From a virus: 24,572 nucleotides of DNA. The notes beneath the pieces were generated by a model. The model did not search any database. It had not been told where the DNA came from and saw only the letters and a program-made list of their open reading frames with translations. Below, piece after piece: positions 1 through 8,372 of the stretch. A program made the position numbers and the translations under genes. The stretch's first letter is position 1. The number at the start of each line of letters is the position of its first letter. The stretch covers positions 1 to 24,572 of the IMG/VR virus record IMGVR_UViG_3300046559_000319. One strand, written 5' to 3'.

Positions 1-459
1 GCCGAAGTTGAGGAACGCGCCCTTGACGGTGCCTGAGCTGGTGATGGCAAACGACAGCGCCGCCGACAGTGCCTTGGCCCCCGCCGTTGCTGCCGACCAC
101 ACCGCAGTCTTGCGGTTGCCGGAATAGGTCGGTGCATTGGCGCCGCCGGCCTCGAGCCAGCCGGCATGCGAGGCCATGGTGTCGCCCGCCGCCACCGCCG
201 TGTACGAGGTCGACGAGATCAGCCCCATGAACGGCCCGGTCACGGTATAGGCCGCGCCGGCGAGGGCCGAGTCGAGCATCAGGTTCTTGCCGACCGTGCA
301 GACGACGTTCTCGATGGTGTCGCGCCATTTCAGCTTGCCGTCCGGCCCGATGCATTCGATCTCGTAGCGGCCGTGCGCCTCGGCCTGCTCACCGATGCCG
401 CTGCCGCGGATGATGGATGCGTCGGCGCATTCGCGCGCCTGCGCGCGTTCGTCAGTCAT
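1..459 (-). CDS. Conserved phage protein of unknown function, 3' end cut off by window edge
   Basis: An open frame begins at an ATG at 459 and runs 153 codons to the left edge without a stop, so the C-terminus is missing. The start has a good ribosome site: AGGAG lies seven bases upstream (AACAGGAGAACACC, then ATG). The first 40 residues are charged (MTDERAQARE) and are followed by TIENVVCTVGKNLMLDSAL, then a Gly/Ala/Ser/Thr-rich part with GPFMGLISS, MASHAGWLEAGG and ALSFAITSSGTVKG. I recall this pattern from an uncharacterised family that recurs beside tail-fibre and lysis genes in proteobacterial prophages; no function is known to me. It follows the 820-aa fibre gene by 23 bases on the same strand and is probably the next cistron of the late operon. 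Coding status is nearly certain; the role is not. Confidence 0.85.
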   Translation of the reverse strand, partial: MTDERAQARECADASIIRGSGIGEQAEAHGRYEIECIGPDGKLKWRDTIENVVCTVGKNLMLDSALAGAAYTVTGPFMGLISSTSYTAVAAGDTMASHAGWLEAGGANAPTYSGNRKTAVWSAATAGAKALSAALSFAITSSGTVKGAFLNFG

Positions 460-482
460 GGTGTTCTCCTGTTAGGAAGTGG

Positions 483-2945
483 TCAGCTTAGGACTATTTT
501 GGGATCGAGATAGTATGTCGCGCTCGCCTTGCCGACGCGCACGCGGGCGTGGATGTAGCCGGCGAGGCCGGGCTGCGGCGAGGATAGCGTGGCGACGAGT
601 TTGAACGACGACCACCCGGCGACGCCGCCGCCACCACCGCCGCCGGTGGCATCCGGCGCGCCAAACCCGGACGGTGCCGTGAAGGCGAAGGTGGTCTGGC
701 CGAAATTGCCCTTCATCACGTCGGTCGATGAGCCGCCAGCGGCAAACGCCACATAGGGCGTATAGGATTGCCGCACGACGGCAAACACGCCGCCGGCGCC
801 GGTCGCCGGATTGGCAGTAGGATCGCCGTTCCAGTTGCCGCCGTTCTTGCGGAACCAGAACAGCGAATTATCGCCGTCCCAGGCCACGCCGATCACGTCA
901 TTGGCGGCGACCGCCCCTAGATCCTTGCCGGTGCTGACGCCGTTCGGCGTGTAGATGGGCGACGAGGACGAGCCCAGGATCACGCCGGTCTTGTTGTTGC
1001 CGGCCGCCGGTGGCGCCGTCGTCGGATCGGTCGGCGTCATGTAGCCGACGCTGTTGCCATTCAAGATCGATGTTTGCACAGTGATTTCGAAATACTGCTT
1101 CACCCCAACATGGCCGGCGGCCGGCCCGCCGAAGTCGGAACTATTGACGCCGGCCACGCTCGTGTTCGGATGCGTGACGGTCAGATTGCCGTTCGACAGT
1201 GTCACGTTCGTGGGAGCGCCGTCGAACGTCATATAGGTCGTGCGTGGCGATGGCTCATCATCCTCGGCCGCCGCCAGCAGCGAAACCCCGCTCCACACCG
1301 AGTCATCCGCCGTCACCGGCAGGTTCGATGCCAGCACGCTCGCCTTGCTGGTGGTGACCATGGTGCCGAGCGGCGACGACGACGCGCCGAGATATTCCAC
1401 TTCCAGCCAGATCTCGTCATTGAATGGCACGTAGTATGAATTCACCGTGCCGTAGACCGTCACCGTGACATTGCTGCCGGTGGTCGGGTTCCAGATCGCA
1501 TAGGGCTCGGCCTTGAACGGCCGCAACCACTGCGCATTCGCCGTGCTGACGATCTTGCGCGATTGCGCCTGGCCGGTCGGATCGGCAGCGCCGCCCGTGC
1601 GGGTGATCGTGGTCTCGGTGGTCTCGGTGCCCTCATAGGTGATGCGCGATGATTTGTAAGCGGCAGCACCGCTATCGCAACGAACCAGCTGGACGACCAT
1701 TCCACTGTTGGTTGGCTGCGTGATGGTGGCGGATGCGTTGAGCTTGCAATCCTTGATGACAAGATTGCTGATCAGATAATTAGTGCCGATCGAAAATAGC
1801 GAGCCGGTGACCTGACTGAGATCGATGCCTTCCAGCACCATGTTGTTCTGGAAACCCTCTGATGTATTGGGTTTGAAAAGGATAAGCGGAAGCGATGATC
1901 CGGAAGCCAGGATCTGTCCGGTGTTCTGCCAGACGAATTGCCCGTTCAGGATATTAAGGAACTGCGCCGTCGTCGCGAATTTAACCGTGCTTTTATTGAA
2001 GACAACAATCTGCCAGATGTTGCTGGTATTGCTGCAAAGTCCAACGCTGCTCGCGCCCGTCGTGGCAATCCAAAACGAGCAGTTGTCAAAGTAGTACCAG
2101 TTCTGGATGTTGCTGAGCAGCCCGGCGCCGATGTTGATGTTTGCCGTGCCAGAAAACCCAACGCCGGCCTTGAACGTCACACCGTAAAAATAGAGCGAGC
2201 CGGCGCCGCTGATGTTGATCGAGCCGCTGGTCGTTGAAATGGTTGCCGCGGTCGCCAAGTCGCCTGCGCCCGGCGGATAACTCCCGGAATGGTTATGACA
2301 AACGACCCTGGCCATGGCGATGGACGAAGGCGAGATCGTGATCGCGGCGCCTGATGATTCGGCGTGGTTGTCGCCGACATAAATCGTATTGCCATCGGCA
2401 AACCAGTTAATGGCGCAGGCATTGGAAAGCCGTGCATGCGGCGCCTGGCCGCCGGTGAAATTGCCAACCGGGCCGAGCGAGGTCCAGGTCGTCGTGCCTT
2501 CCGTTGTCGTCGTGCCGGCGGTGTTGCTGAACGCCGGCTCCGAAGCGCCCATCGTGCCGGCGGTCGAGCAGATCTGATAACTGGCACCAGAGTTTCGCTG
2601 GATTATCGCGCCGAGCGTCGGCGCTCCGAGCGCCTTCATGGCGGTCCAGTTGGCGGTGTTGGTGAGATCGCCGTTGACCGCGCTTGCGCCGGTGCATTCC
2701 TGAAACGTAACGCCGCCGGATGTATTTTTCGCCCCGCGCGTCACCGCCCAGCTCGGCTCAGTGCTCGACGTGCCGGCGACAATGACTACGAACACGCGCT
2801 CGCCGCCGACGCTGGGCGCGGTGAATTGGCGAACGAGTTGGCCGGCGCTGTAAGCCGTCGAGGCCGCAAACTTGGCGACGGCATAATGTCCTGTCGTCGA
2901 TTGGTCGCCGGCGTTGCAATAAAAAACCTGATCTGCGAATGCCAA
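483..2945 (-). CDS. Tail fibre / spike protein with SPRY-like domain, TTG start
   Basis: An 820-aa late protein, probably a virion-surface fibre. The N-terminus (MAFADQVFYCNAG) is one I recognise as recurring in phage tail proteins. Residues about 1-110 look like a virion-attachment part with YSAGQLVRQ and EPSWAVTRG. Residues about 200-440 are rich in Ser, Thr, Asn and Gly with short hydrophobic steps, as in a beta-helix. Residues about 590-760 resemble a SPRY/concanavalin-like sandwich (VGVKQYFEI, DVIGVAWDGDN, FWFRKNGGNW, GNFGQTTFAF). An eight-glycine run links it to a C-terminal 46 residues ending in VRVGKASATYYLDPKIVLS. The start codon is TTG: GAGGG lies eight bases upstream, no ATG fits the conserved N-terminus, and the previous stop is only four bases away. 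The beta-helix part is clearly more AT-rich than the ends, which suggests module exchange. A receptor-binding role is inferred. Confidence 0.85.
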   Translation of the reverse strand: MAFADQVFYCNAGDQSTTGHYAVAKFAASTAYSAGQLVRQFTAPSVGGERVFVVIVAGTSSTEPSWAVTRGAKNTSGGVTFQECTGASAVNGDLTNTANWTAMKALGAPTLGAIIQRNSGASYQICSTAGTMGASEPAFSNTAGTTTTEGTTTWTSLGPVGNFTGGQAPHARLSNACAINWFADGNTIYVGDNHAESSGAAITISPSSIAMARVVCHNHSGSYPPGAGDLATAATISTTSGSINISGAGSLYFYGVTFKAGVGFSGTANINIGAGLLSNIQNWYYFDNCSFWIATTGASSVGLCSNTSNIWQIVVFNKSTVKFATTAQFLNILNGQFVWQNTGQILASGSSLPLILFKPNTSEGFQNNMVLEGIDLSQVTGSLFSIGTNYLISNLVIKDCKLNASATITQPTNSGMVVQLVRCDSGAAAYKSSRITYEGTETTETTITRTGGAADPTGQAQSRKIVSTANAQWLRPFKAEPYAIWNPTTGSNVTVTVYGTVNSYYVPFNDEIWLEVEYLGASSSPLGTMVTTSKASVLASNLPVTADDSVWSGVSLLAAAEDDEPSPRTTYMTFDGAPTNVTLSNGNLTVTHPNTSVAGVNSSDFGGPAAGHVGVKQYFEITVQTSILNGNSVGYMTPTDPTTAPPAAGNNKTGVILGSSSSPIYTPNGVSTGKDLGAVAANDVIGVAWDGDNSLFWFRKNGGNWNGDPTANPATGAGGVFAVVRQSYTPYVAFAAGGSSTDVMKGNFGQTTFAFTAPSGFGAPDATGGGGGGGVAGWSSFKLVATLSSPQPGLAGYIHARVRVGKASATYYLDPKIVLS

Positions 2946-2949
2946 AGCC

Positions 2950-3378
2950 TTATCCCTCGATAAAGATCACGGTCGGCTGCGGGTTCTTCGGCATGATCGG
3001 CCCGTCGAGCGCCAGCACACCGTCGAAACTCGATGGCACGGAATAACCAACCAGGTCGGCTGCGCTCGCCGTCTCCAGCACCGCCGCGGTCAGAACAAGC
3101 GGCACCTTTAACGAAACTGCATCAGCGGCCGTCACCGCCTCGACCACCGCGACCGCATAGGTGACACCGGCATTGACGGTACTGGCGGCGTTCGCCGCCT
3201 CGCGCATGATTTGGCCGAGATAGGCATCGACAAATTCACGCACCGAGGCCGGATCGTCGACCAGCGTGGCGAATACGACATTGCCGGTGCCGGGCTGATC
3301 GAGCGCGGTCGTGGTCTCCGCAATATCAACCGCGATCGCCGCCCGCCGCCGCAGCAGGCTGACGTTACAGACCAGCAT
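2950..3378 (-). CDS. Small tail-region protein with Glu/Ala/Asp-rich repeats, function unknown
   Basis: A 142-aa protein between two fibre genes. The sequence is low in complexity, with recurring blocks such as VVEAVTAADAVS and LETASAADLVG separated by short hydrophobic strands. The same 'E-A-x-x-A-x-D' pattern occurs in the 205-aa protein at 14987-15604, so the two may share a fold or origin. The C-terminus (PIMPKNPQPTVIFIEG) is more hydrophobic. No catalytic motif, signal peptide or membrane helix is visible. It starts at ATG 3378, 12 bases after the propeller-like gene; the ribosome site is weak, so coupling to that gene is likely. Its stop lies four bases before the TTG of the 820-aa fibre. 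A structural role in the tail tip or fibre is inferred from position only. Confidence 0.72.
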   Translation of the reverse strand: MLVCNVSLLRRRAAIAVDIAETTTALDQPGTGNVVFATLVDDPASVREFVDAYLGQIMREAANAASTVNAGVTYAVAVVEAVTAADAVSLKVPLVLTAAVLETASAADLVGYSVPSSFDGVLALDGPIMPKNPQPTVIFIEG

Positions 3379-3390
3379 TGCGGTGCATCG

Positions 3391-4713
3391 TCATAAGTAA
3401 ATAACGTCGGTTGCCTTGTCGTCGATCAGGGTCATGGCTTGCGGGAATGCCACGTCGCTATCGCGTGTTTGAGTCCAGGTAATTCCGTCTTCCGACCGCC
3501 ACATCAAATTGCTGGATTGCTCAAGGCCGGATGGAACGTTAGCGTTGGTTCCGCCAGTTGCACCAAGCAAGAAAAAACCTTTAGTGGTGGCACTCCCTTT
3601 GACGAAAGTTACACAGTAGGAAAAAGCGTAGGTCGCGCCTACTCCCCAAACGAGAGTCGCTCGAGGCCCTAATCTTTGATTGGTCCAGTTCACTCCGTCC
3701 CTGGAGATAGCAACACCCGCGGCCTCAATAGTCGTAGGAAACTCTTGCGTATTGGTCTCGCTATTATCAAGATTGCAATCGTTTATCTTGTAGGTTGAGG
3801 TTGCTACGAATAATCCAAGAACATCGCTGAAGCACACGGTGGACGTGCCGGCGGACACATGCCCGATGGCTGTTGCCGGGTCAGGATGGTTGTTCGTTCC
3901 ATCACCTTGCGATAGATCGAATTTTGGGGTCCAGGAAAGGCCGTCAGAAGAAACCGACGACATGAAGTTTTGATCAACACTCTGCGTTTCAAATTCGCTG
4001 GTTACACCTCCGTGGACGAGGAAGGTAACTCTATAAGCCCTGGCGAATGATCCGGTCGTTACATACCTTTTGTTCTTCTTGTCATAGGCCACTGATCCGC
4101 CATCAGGACTGGCGTCATCGTCGATGTCAACACCGTCCGGGTTGCAAACATCGTGAGCATTGACACCATCGAAGGGTTTTATCCCGAACTTGAAAGTTTG
4201 TCCATCGAAGGAGACACCCATATTGATTTCATTGCCAGCCGTTTCATGACCAACCAGATAGACAATGAAAAACCCATCGCCGGCAAACGTGCAAGAATAC
4301 GCACCTAGATGGCCCGCTGCAGTGAATGGATTTTCACTGGGGATTTTCCCTATCGTGGTCCAGTGCAATTTACCCGCTTCATCTAGCACGCCGCGTCGAA
4401 TGTCTTGGTCAACGCCGCCATACCAATTTCCATCGACGGCAATGAAGCACCCTGGGCCATCTCTCGGCTTGCCGAATGCAATCAACTTATAGCCCGTGCC
4501 GATGACCGTTTTACCCAAACCAGAAGCGCCGCTGAATGTATTTTTGCCAAATTCGGAGACATTGAATTGCTTGCCGTCATTAGTAGCCATAGTCTCTGGC
4601 GTTGCACCGAAAGAACTGTTCGGCATTCCAATTACAACTTTTTTCGGTGCCAAATCCCAATGCACTTTGATAATGCGGGTGATTACATCCTGCCGGAACC
4701 CGCCGACCGGCAT
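3391..4713 (-). CDS. Tail protein with four Asp-box-like motifs, probable beta-propeller
   Basis: A 440-aa protein carrying four copies of an S-x-D-G-x-x-W/F motif at residues about 168-174 (SFDGQTF), 255-261 (SSDGLSW), 337-343 (SRDGVNW) and 407-413 (SEDGITW), spaced 70-87 residues apart. Such Asp-box (BNR) motifs mark beta-propellers of sialidase and related folds. I see no convincing sialidase active-site set, so binding rather than hydrolysis is the safer reading. The first 25 residues (MPVGGFRQDVITRIIKVHWD) may attach it to the virion. The ATG overlaps the stop of the 264-aa gene as ATGA. The gene is much less GC-rich than its neighbours: two sampled 60-base rows hold 31 and 27 G+C, against 41 in a row of the portal gene. 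This points to recent acquisition of a receptor-binding module. Confidence 0.82.
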   Translation of the reverse strand: MPVGGFRQDVITRIIKVHWDLAPKKVVIGMPNSSFGATPETMATNDGKQFNVSEFGKNTFSGASGLGKTVIGTGYKLIAFGKPRDGPGCFIAVDGNWYGGVDQDIRRGVLDEAGKLHWTTIGKIPSENPFTAAGHLGAYSCTFAGDGFFIVYLVGHETAGNEINMGVSFDGQTFKFGIKPFDGVNAHDVCNPDGVDIDDDASPDGGSVAYDKKNKRYVTTGSFARAYRVTFLVHGGVTSEFETQSVDQNFMSSVSSDGLSWTPKFDLSQGDGTNNHPDPATAIGHVSAGTSTVCFSDVLGLFVATSTYKINDCNLDNSETNTQEFPTTIEAAGVAISRDGVNWTNQRLGPRATLVWGVGATYAFSYCVTFVKGSATTKGFFLLGATGGTNANVPSGLEQSSNLMWRSEDGITWTQTRDSDVAFPQAMTLIDDKATDVIYL

Positions 4714-5507
4714 CAGATATCAGTGCGAAGGAACGGCAGCGTCACCGACAACCCCGATGGCGCGGCGTTGTCGGATTGCGTCACCCGCAGCGCGTAGACA
4801 TCGCCCTCGGCAAAATCGGTGGTAGCCGGAATGTTGAATGCGCCGAGCTGGCCGCCGCCAGCATCAGGTGTAGCACCGGCCGTGAACGTGATGGTGCCGA
4901 TCTGCACGCGGTTTTTCTGGATCGCCAGGATGATGTTGGTGCCGGTGCCGATGGCGACATCGAGATAGGCGTAGGCGTGGGCATTGCCGCTCAAGAGTTT
5001 CATCGTCCGGTTGGCGGCGGCCTGGAACATCAGCTCGCCCGCCGTGCGCTGGGCAGTGCCGGGCACGAAGATCGCCGCGTCGTAATTGATGTCGTACAAC
5101 GGCATCCAGAACGAATAGAGCGGATTGCCGGAACCATCGACGGCGTAGGGATCGAACACCGCCGGCAGCGGTGGCGTGGTGTGAGCGACGACGATCTGGT
5201 ACATGCCGATGCCGGGCACCGAGACCAGTTGGCCGGTTGAGTACGGCGTAGAGTTCTGCCACTGCCCGGCATAGGTGATGGTGGCGACCGGCAGCGGAAT
5301 GACTTGCGACGTGCCATCGGTGAAATGGAACGTCATCGAGTTCGGCGTATAGGTCACCGTATCGATGAGCTTGCCTTCCGCCAGGTCGGCATTGAGGTCG
5401 GCAATACGCTGATCGACATCGTAGAAATTGCCGTCGACCTGTGCCGCGCTGTTAGGCGTGCCGGTGCCGGTGCCCCAAGCGCCGTTGCTGACGTAGACGA
5501 TGGGCAT
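4713..5507 (-). CDS. Tail fibre-like protein with carbohydrate-binding-type segment
   Basis: A 264-aa protein. The N-terminus (MPIVYVSNGAWGTGTGTPNS followed by VDGNFYDVDQRIADLNADL) resembles the short heads by which phage fibres dock to the tail. Residues about 78-130 contain YAGQWQNSTPYSTGQLVSV, then MYQIVVAHTTPP and a Trp (SFWMPL). This W-x-Y-x-x-G-x-x-V pattern recalls chitin-binding-like modules (CBM5/12) common in fibres. The remaining half is beta-rich and Gly/Ala/Thr-rich, with NIILAIQKNRVQIGTITFTAG and a final GLSVTLPFLRTDI. It follows the 147-aa gene by 17 bases and shares an ATGA with the propeller-like gene downstream, so the two are probably made and assembled together. Adhesin or fibre-base function is inferred from layout and motif; no enzyme motif is seen. 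Confidence 0.8.
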   Translation of the reverse strand: MPIVYVSNGAWGTGTGTPNSAAQVDGNFYDVDQRIADLNADLAEGKLIDTVTYTPNSMTFHFTDGTSQVIPLPVATITYAGQWQNSTPYSTGQLVSVPGIGMYQIVVAHTTPPLPAVFDPYAVDGSGNPLYSFWMPLYDINYDAAIFVPGTAQRTAGELMFQAAANRTMKLLSGNAHAYAYLDVAIGTGTNIILAIQKNRVQIGTITFTAGATPDAGGGQLGAFNIPATTDFAEGDVYALRVTQSDNAAPSGLSVTLPFLRTDI

Positions 5508-5524
5508 GCCAATGTTATCCGAAT

Positions 5525-5968
5525 TTATTCTGCGTCCGGGGTGACGGTGATGACGTTGCCGGTTTCCTGGGTCTCGATATTGTCAGGCTGTGGCGTGTGG
5601 GCGCCGTAAATCCGTTTGATCGCCCGGCGGCTCCGCTCGGCCGGGCTGGCACCGGCGTCCGGATCGTCTGCTTCAAACCGGGCTTTGGTCGTCCGTTCAA
5701 CATCGACATAGTTCTTCTTGTTGATCGTGCCGTCCTCCTCCACCTGATAGACCCTATCCACATCAACCACCCGCTTGGTTTCCGACTCTGTTGTACTCTT
5801 CGAGGTACTGATGCTGAAACTGTGTGTCAGCTCGATCGTCCGGCCGCCCGACCCGCCGAGCGTGGCAATGCCATTGGTGGGATTATCCGTTGGCGCCAAC
5901 GCCCGCGCCGGCGCCGGCCGGATGTTGGGAAAGACGAACGGCCGGACGACGACCTCAAGACCGGTCAT
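5525..5968 (-). CDS. Tail-tip-region protein, function unknown
   Basis: A 147-aa protein starting in a TAATG overlap with the stop of the 673-aa hub-like gene, hence almost certainly translated by coupling. The N-terminal part is hydrophobic and Pro-rich (VVVRPFVFPNIRPAPARAL). The middle is Ser/Thr-rich and strand-like (TIELTHSFSISTSKSTTESE, then VVDVDRVYQVEED). The C-terminal third is charged with RRAIKRIYGAHTP and ends in an acidic tail. No membrane segment, coiled coil or catalytic motif is visible and I do not recognise the family. Its position between hub and fibre genes suggests a small structural part of the tail tip, or a chaperone or adaptor for the fibres. Confidence 0.75.
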   Translation of the reverse strand: MTGLEVVVRPFVFPNIRPAPARALAPTDNPTNGIATLGGSGGRTIELTHSFSISTSKSTTESETKRVVDVDRVYQVEEDGTINKKNYVDVERTTKARFEADDPDAGASPAERSRRAIKRIYGAHTPQPDNIETQETGNVITVTPDAE

Positions 5969-7989
5969 TACACCGCCTCAAGGTCGTAGCCGGTCGGGAT
6001 CTTCAGGTCGGTAACCTGGATGTCATAACCGCTGGAAAACTGGCGGCTCATGCTCTTGAGCTTGAAGGTGGCTTTAGTCTCGACTTGCTTCAAGGCGTTG
6101 TTGTACGCCTCCGATAGCGCCGCCACCATAGCCTGCCTTTGGTCTTGGTCGGCGGTCACATTGCTGGCCGGCGCATAGTTCGCAATGAGGTGGCTCTCGA
6201 TATAGGCCCGCTGCACGGCCGGCGGGTTCTCGACCACCAGCGGCGTATCGATCACATCCTCGGCCGTGAGCACGGACAGGAACTCGATGCCGTCGTCGTT
6301 CGGATCGGCGCTCGGCGGCGAATAGCCAACCGAGGTGTCGAACAGGACCATGCGGCCGGTGAACTGCTGATAGTCGGCCCCAGTATAGTCGATCTCGGCA
6401 TAGGTCGGATCGCCGCCCGCTGCCACCGCCGAGCCGCCGCGACCGATGGCGCAGCCGATGCGGATCTCGCAGTCGACCTTGCCGTCCGCGCCGTTGAGCG
6501 CCAGCGAATAGCCGATGATCTTGCCGAGCGCCTCGCCGACCCGCGGTTCGGTCAGAAATGCATTCTTGCGCAGCGTGACTTCCGGCATCCGCGATAGCTT
6601 CGGCGCAAACGCGATTTCCACCACCCGAGCCCGCTGCAACAGGTGCGCCCGCGCCAGCGCGATCAGGTGCTCCAGGCTCTGGTTGCCGCGCGCGGTCGCG
6701 ATGTAGGAGCGCCGCCGCGGATCGCCGATCGGCGCATAGGCGTCCGAGCCAGAGCCGATCACCTCGCTCAGGTTGACCGAACGGACATCGTTGACAAGCA
6801 GCGCCTCGCCGTCTTCGGGATCGGTCAGCACATGCTGCACGTCGGCATACAGCGAAAACGTCACCAGCTCGGTGCATTGCCGGTTGGCCTTGTAGCCCGC
6901 CAGCAGCAGCGTCGGCACGGTATAATTGAGCGGCAGCACGACGGCCGTGGCGGAATAGCTGCGGCTCATGGACGAGACTGCCTCCCCACCCGCTGTATGC
7001 TTCACGCTGATATTGTCCTGGGTCACCATCTCGCCCGAGCCGAGATTGCCAGGCCCCATATTGACGGCACTCACCGTCTCGGAAGAAGTGGTGCTCATGG
7101 TCGACGCACCAAACCATGACGAGTCGGGAAACGTCGTCTTGCTGTAGCTGGTGCTGGTCTTGGTGTAGACCTTGAGGTCATACGGCGAGGTGGCAGTCGC
7201 GTCGGTGACCTGCCAGCCGTCACCGATCCCGGCGCCGGGCTTGGGCCAACTGTCGAAGGTGAAGCTGTATGACGTGATGGCGCCGCGCAGGTAGTTGATT
7301 TCGTTCGGCCAGCTCGAAACTATGTATTGAGTAAGGTCGACGTTGCCCTGTGCCTGCTGGGTCCAGGTATATTCGGCGCTGACATCAACCCGCGCCAGCG
7401 GTCCGCTGGTCAGGTTCAGCGCGAGTCCGTCGTACAGCACCTTGCCGTCTTCGCTCGCGCCGTCGAATTCGACCAGGCCGTCCTCGCCGTCGATCTCGTC
7501 CGAGACGGTGAGGACGTGGGTCTCGCGATCGTAATGCCAGACCGCGCTGTAGCCTTCCAGCACGACCTCGGGATCGGTGCGCCGCGCCGGGTCGATCACC
7601 ACCTCGTCGTAGTACGGCAACACGCGCAAACTGTCGGCCAGCGCATTCTTCTGGCTTACCAAGTCGATCGGCCGCGCCACGAATTCCAGCGTGACCAGAT
7701 CCTCGAACAGGCTCGTAGGCACGCCGACCAGGCGGCCGCGAAAGCGGATCAGGTCCGGCCCGCAGTCGAGTGCAAACCAGCACCAGATCTTGCGGCCGGG
7801 ACCGAGCAGGCCGATCGGGTTGCCGTCGGCGTTGCGCGGTCGAAGCACGGCTACAGTAAGGCTCGCCGGATCGCCCTCGTCCTGCTTCAAGGTGAACGAG
7901 AACACGGCCTCGTCCCAGCGCAAATGCTCAGGGCCGAATACCGTCTCGCCCGCATCGATCCAGGCAAAGTATGGCAGACCGGCCGGCAT
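5968..7989 (-). CDS. Putative tail hub / tip protein
   Basis: A 673-aa protein located where siphoviruses encode tail hub or tip proteins: after the tape measure and one small tail gene, before the fibres. The start at ATG 7989 (MPAGLPYFAWIDAGE) overlaps the preceding stop as TAATG; reading further upstream adds only a Gly/Arg-rich stretch. The N-terminal third is strand-rich (FGPEHLRWDEAVFSFTLKQD, then KIWCWFALDCGPDLIRFRGR), like hub domains of the gpD/gp27 type. Residues about 290-360 are a Ser/Thr-rich insertion. The C-terminal half includes LEHLIALARAHLLQRARVVE and LGKIIGYSLALNGADGKVDC, which read like the domain closing the hub. No lysozyme or peptidase motif is visible. Assignment rests on gene order and general composition; a minor tail protein without hub function is possible. 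Confidence 0.8.
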   Translation of the reverse strand: MPAGLPYFAWIDAGETVFGPEHLRWDEAVFSFTLKQDEGDPASLTVAVLRPRNADGNPIGLLGPGRKIWCWFALDCGPDLIRFRGRLVGVPTSLFEDLVTLEFVARPIDLVSQKNALADSLRVLPYYDEVVIDPARRTDPEVVLEGYSAVWHYDRETHVLTVSDEIDGEDGLVEFDGASEDGKVLYDGLALNLTSGPLARVDVSAEYTWTQQAQGNVDLTQYIVSSWPNEINYLRGAITSYSFTFDSWPKPGAGIGDGWQVTDATATSPYDLKVYTKTSTSYSKTTFPDSSWFGASTMSTTSSETVSAVNMGPGNLGSGEMVTQDNISVKHTAGGEAVSSMSRSYSATAVVLPLNYTVPTLLLAGYKANRQCTELVTFSLYADVQHVLTDPEDGEALLVNDVRSVNLSEVIGSGSDAYAPIGDPRRRSYIATARGNQSLEHLIALARAHLLQRARVVEIAFAPKLSRMPEVTLRKNAFLTEPRVGEALGKIIGYSLALNGADGKVDCEIRIGCAIGRGGSAVAAGGDPTYAEIDYTGADYQQFTGRMVLFDTSVGYSPPSADPNDDGIEFLSVLTAEDVIDTPLVVENPPAVQRAYIESHLIANYAPASNVTADQDQRQAMVAALSEAYNNALKQVETKATFKLKSMSRQFSSGYDIQVTDLKIPTGYDLEAV

Positions 7990-8372
7990 TAGCTGATCGC
8001 CCTTTGCTCGGCTTCCAGCGACCACGCCACCTCGGCCGCCCATTCGTCGCGCGAGGTGTTCCAGGCGGTTACCTTGGCCAGAATGGTCAGCACGTCGCCG
8101 GCACCATTGGCGGCGCCGAGGCCGGGAATGCAGGCGATGGTGACATCCATGCCGGGCCAGACATCAGTCAGTTCAGGCGCCTCATGATCGGTGCAGGTGA
8201 TGGTGACCTTGTATTGCCGGAACTGTGCCACCGAGATGTCGGCGAGCTGGCCGCGGCAATCGCGCGCCACGGCCTTGGCCTGGTCGATCGGCGTGAGCGT
8301 CATGGTGATGCCGCGCACGGCGTACTGGCTGAAGTCGATGCCGTCGATCGCGAGCAGCGTATAGGCGGGCAT
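7989..8372 (-). CDS. Small tail protein next to tape measure (distal tail region)
   Basis: A 127-aa protein whose ATG overlaps the tape-measure stop as ATGA and whose TAA overlaps the hub-like start as TAATG. The sequence alternates strands: YTLLAIDGIDFSQYAVRGI, then VAQFRQYKVTITCTDHEAP, then DVWPGMDVTIACIPGLG. I recall short phage tail proteins with this 'TITCTD-x-x-AP ... PG-x-x-V' arrangement in alphaproteobacterial prophages, without a firmly known function. Size and position fit a small distal-tail or tip-ring component joining the tube to the hub. There is no signal peptide, membrane helix or catalytic motif. Coding is very likely; the precise role is inferred. Confidence 0.8.
   Translation of the reverse strand: MPAYTLLAIDGIDFSQYAVRGITMTLTPIDQAKAVARDCRGQLADISVAQFRQYKVTITCTDHEAPELTDVWPGMDVTIACIPGLGAANGAGDVLTILAKVTAWNTSRDEWAAEVAWSLEAEQRAIS

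Noticed and set aside
6074-7117. 347-codon minus-strand frame inside the hub-like gene
   Set aside because: It is Arg/Gly/Ala/Cys-rich with no plausible domain and is contained in a well-supported gene; it is a shadow typical of GC-rich DNA.
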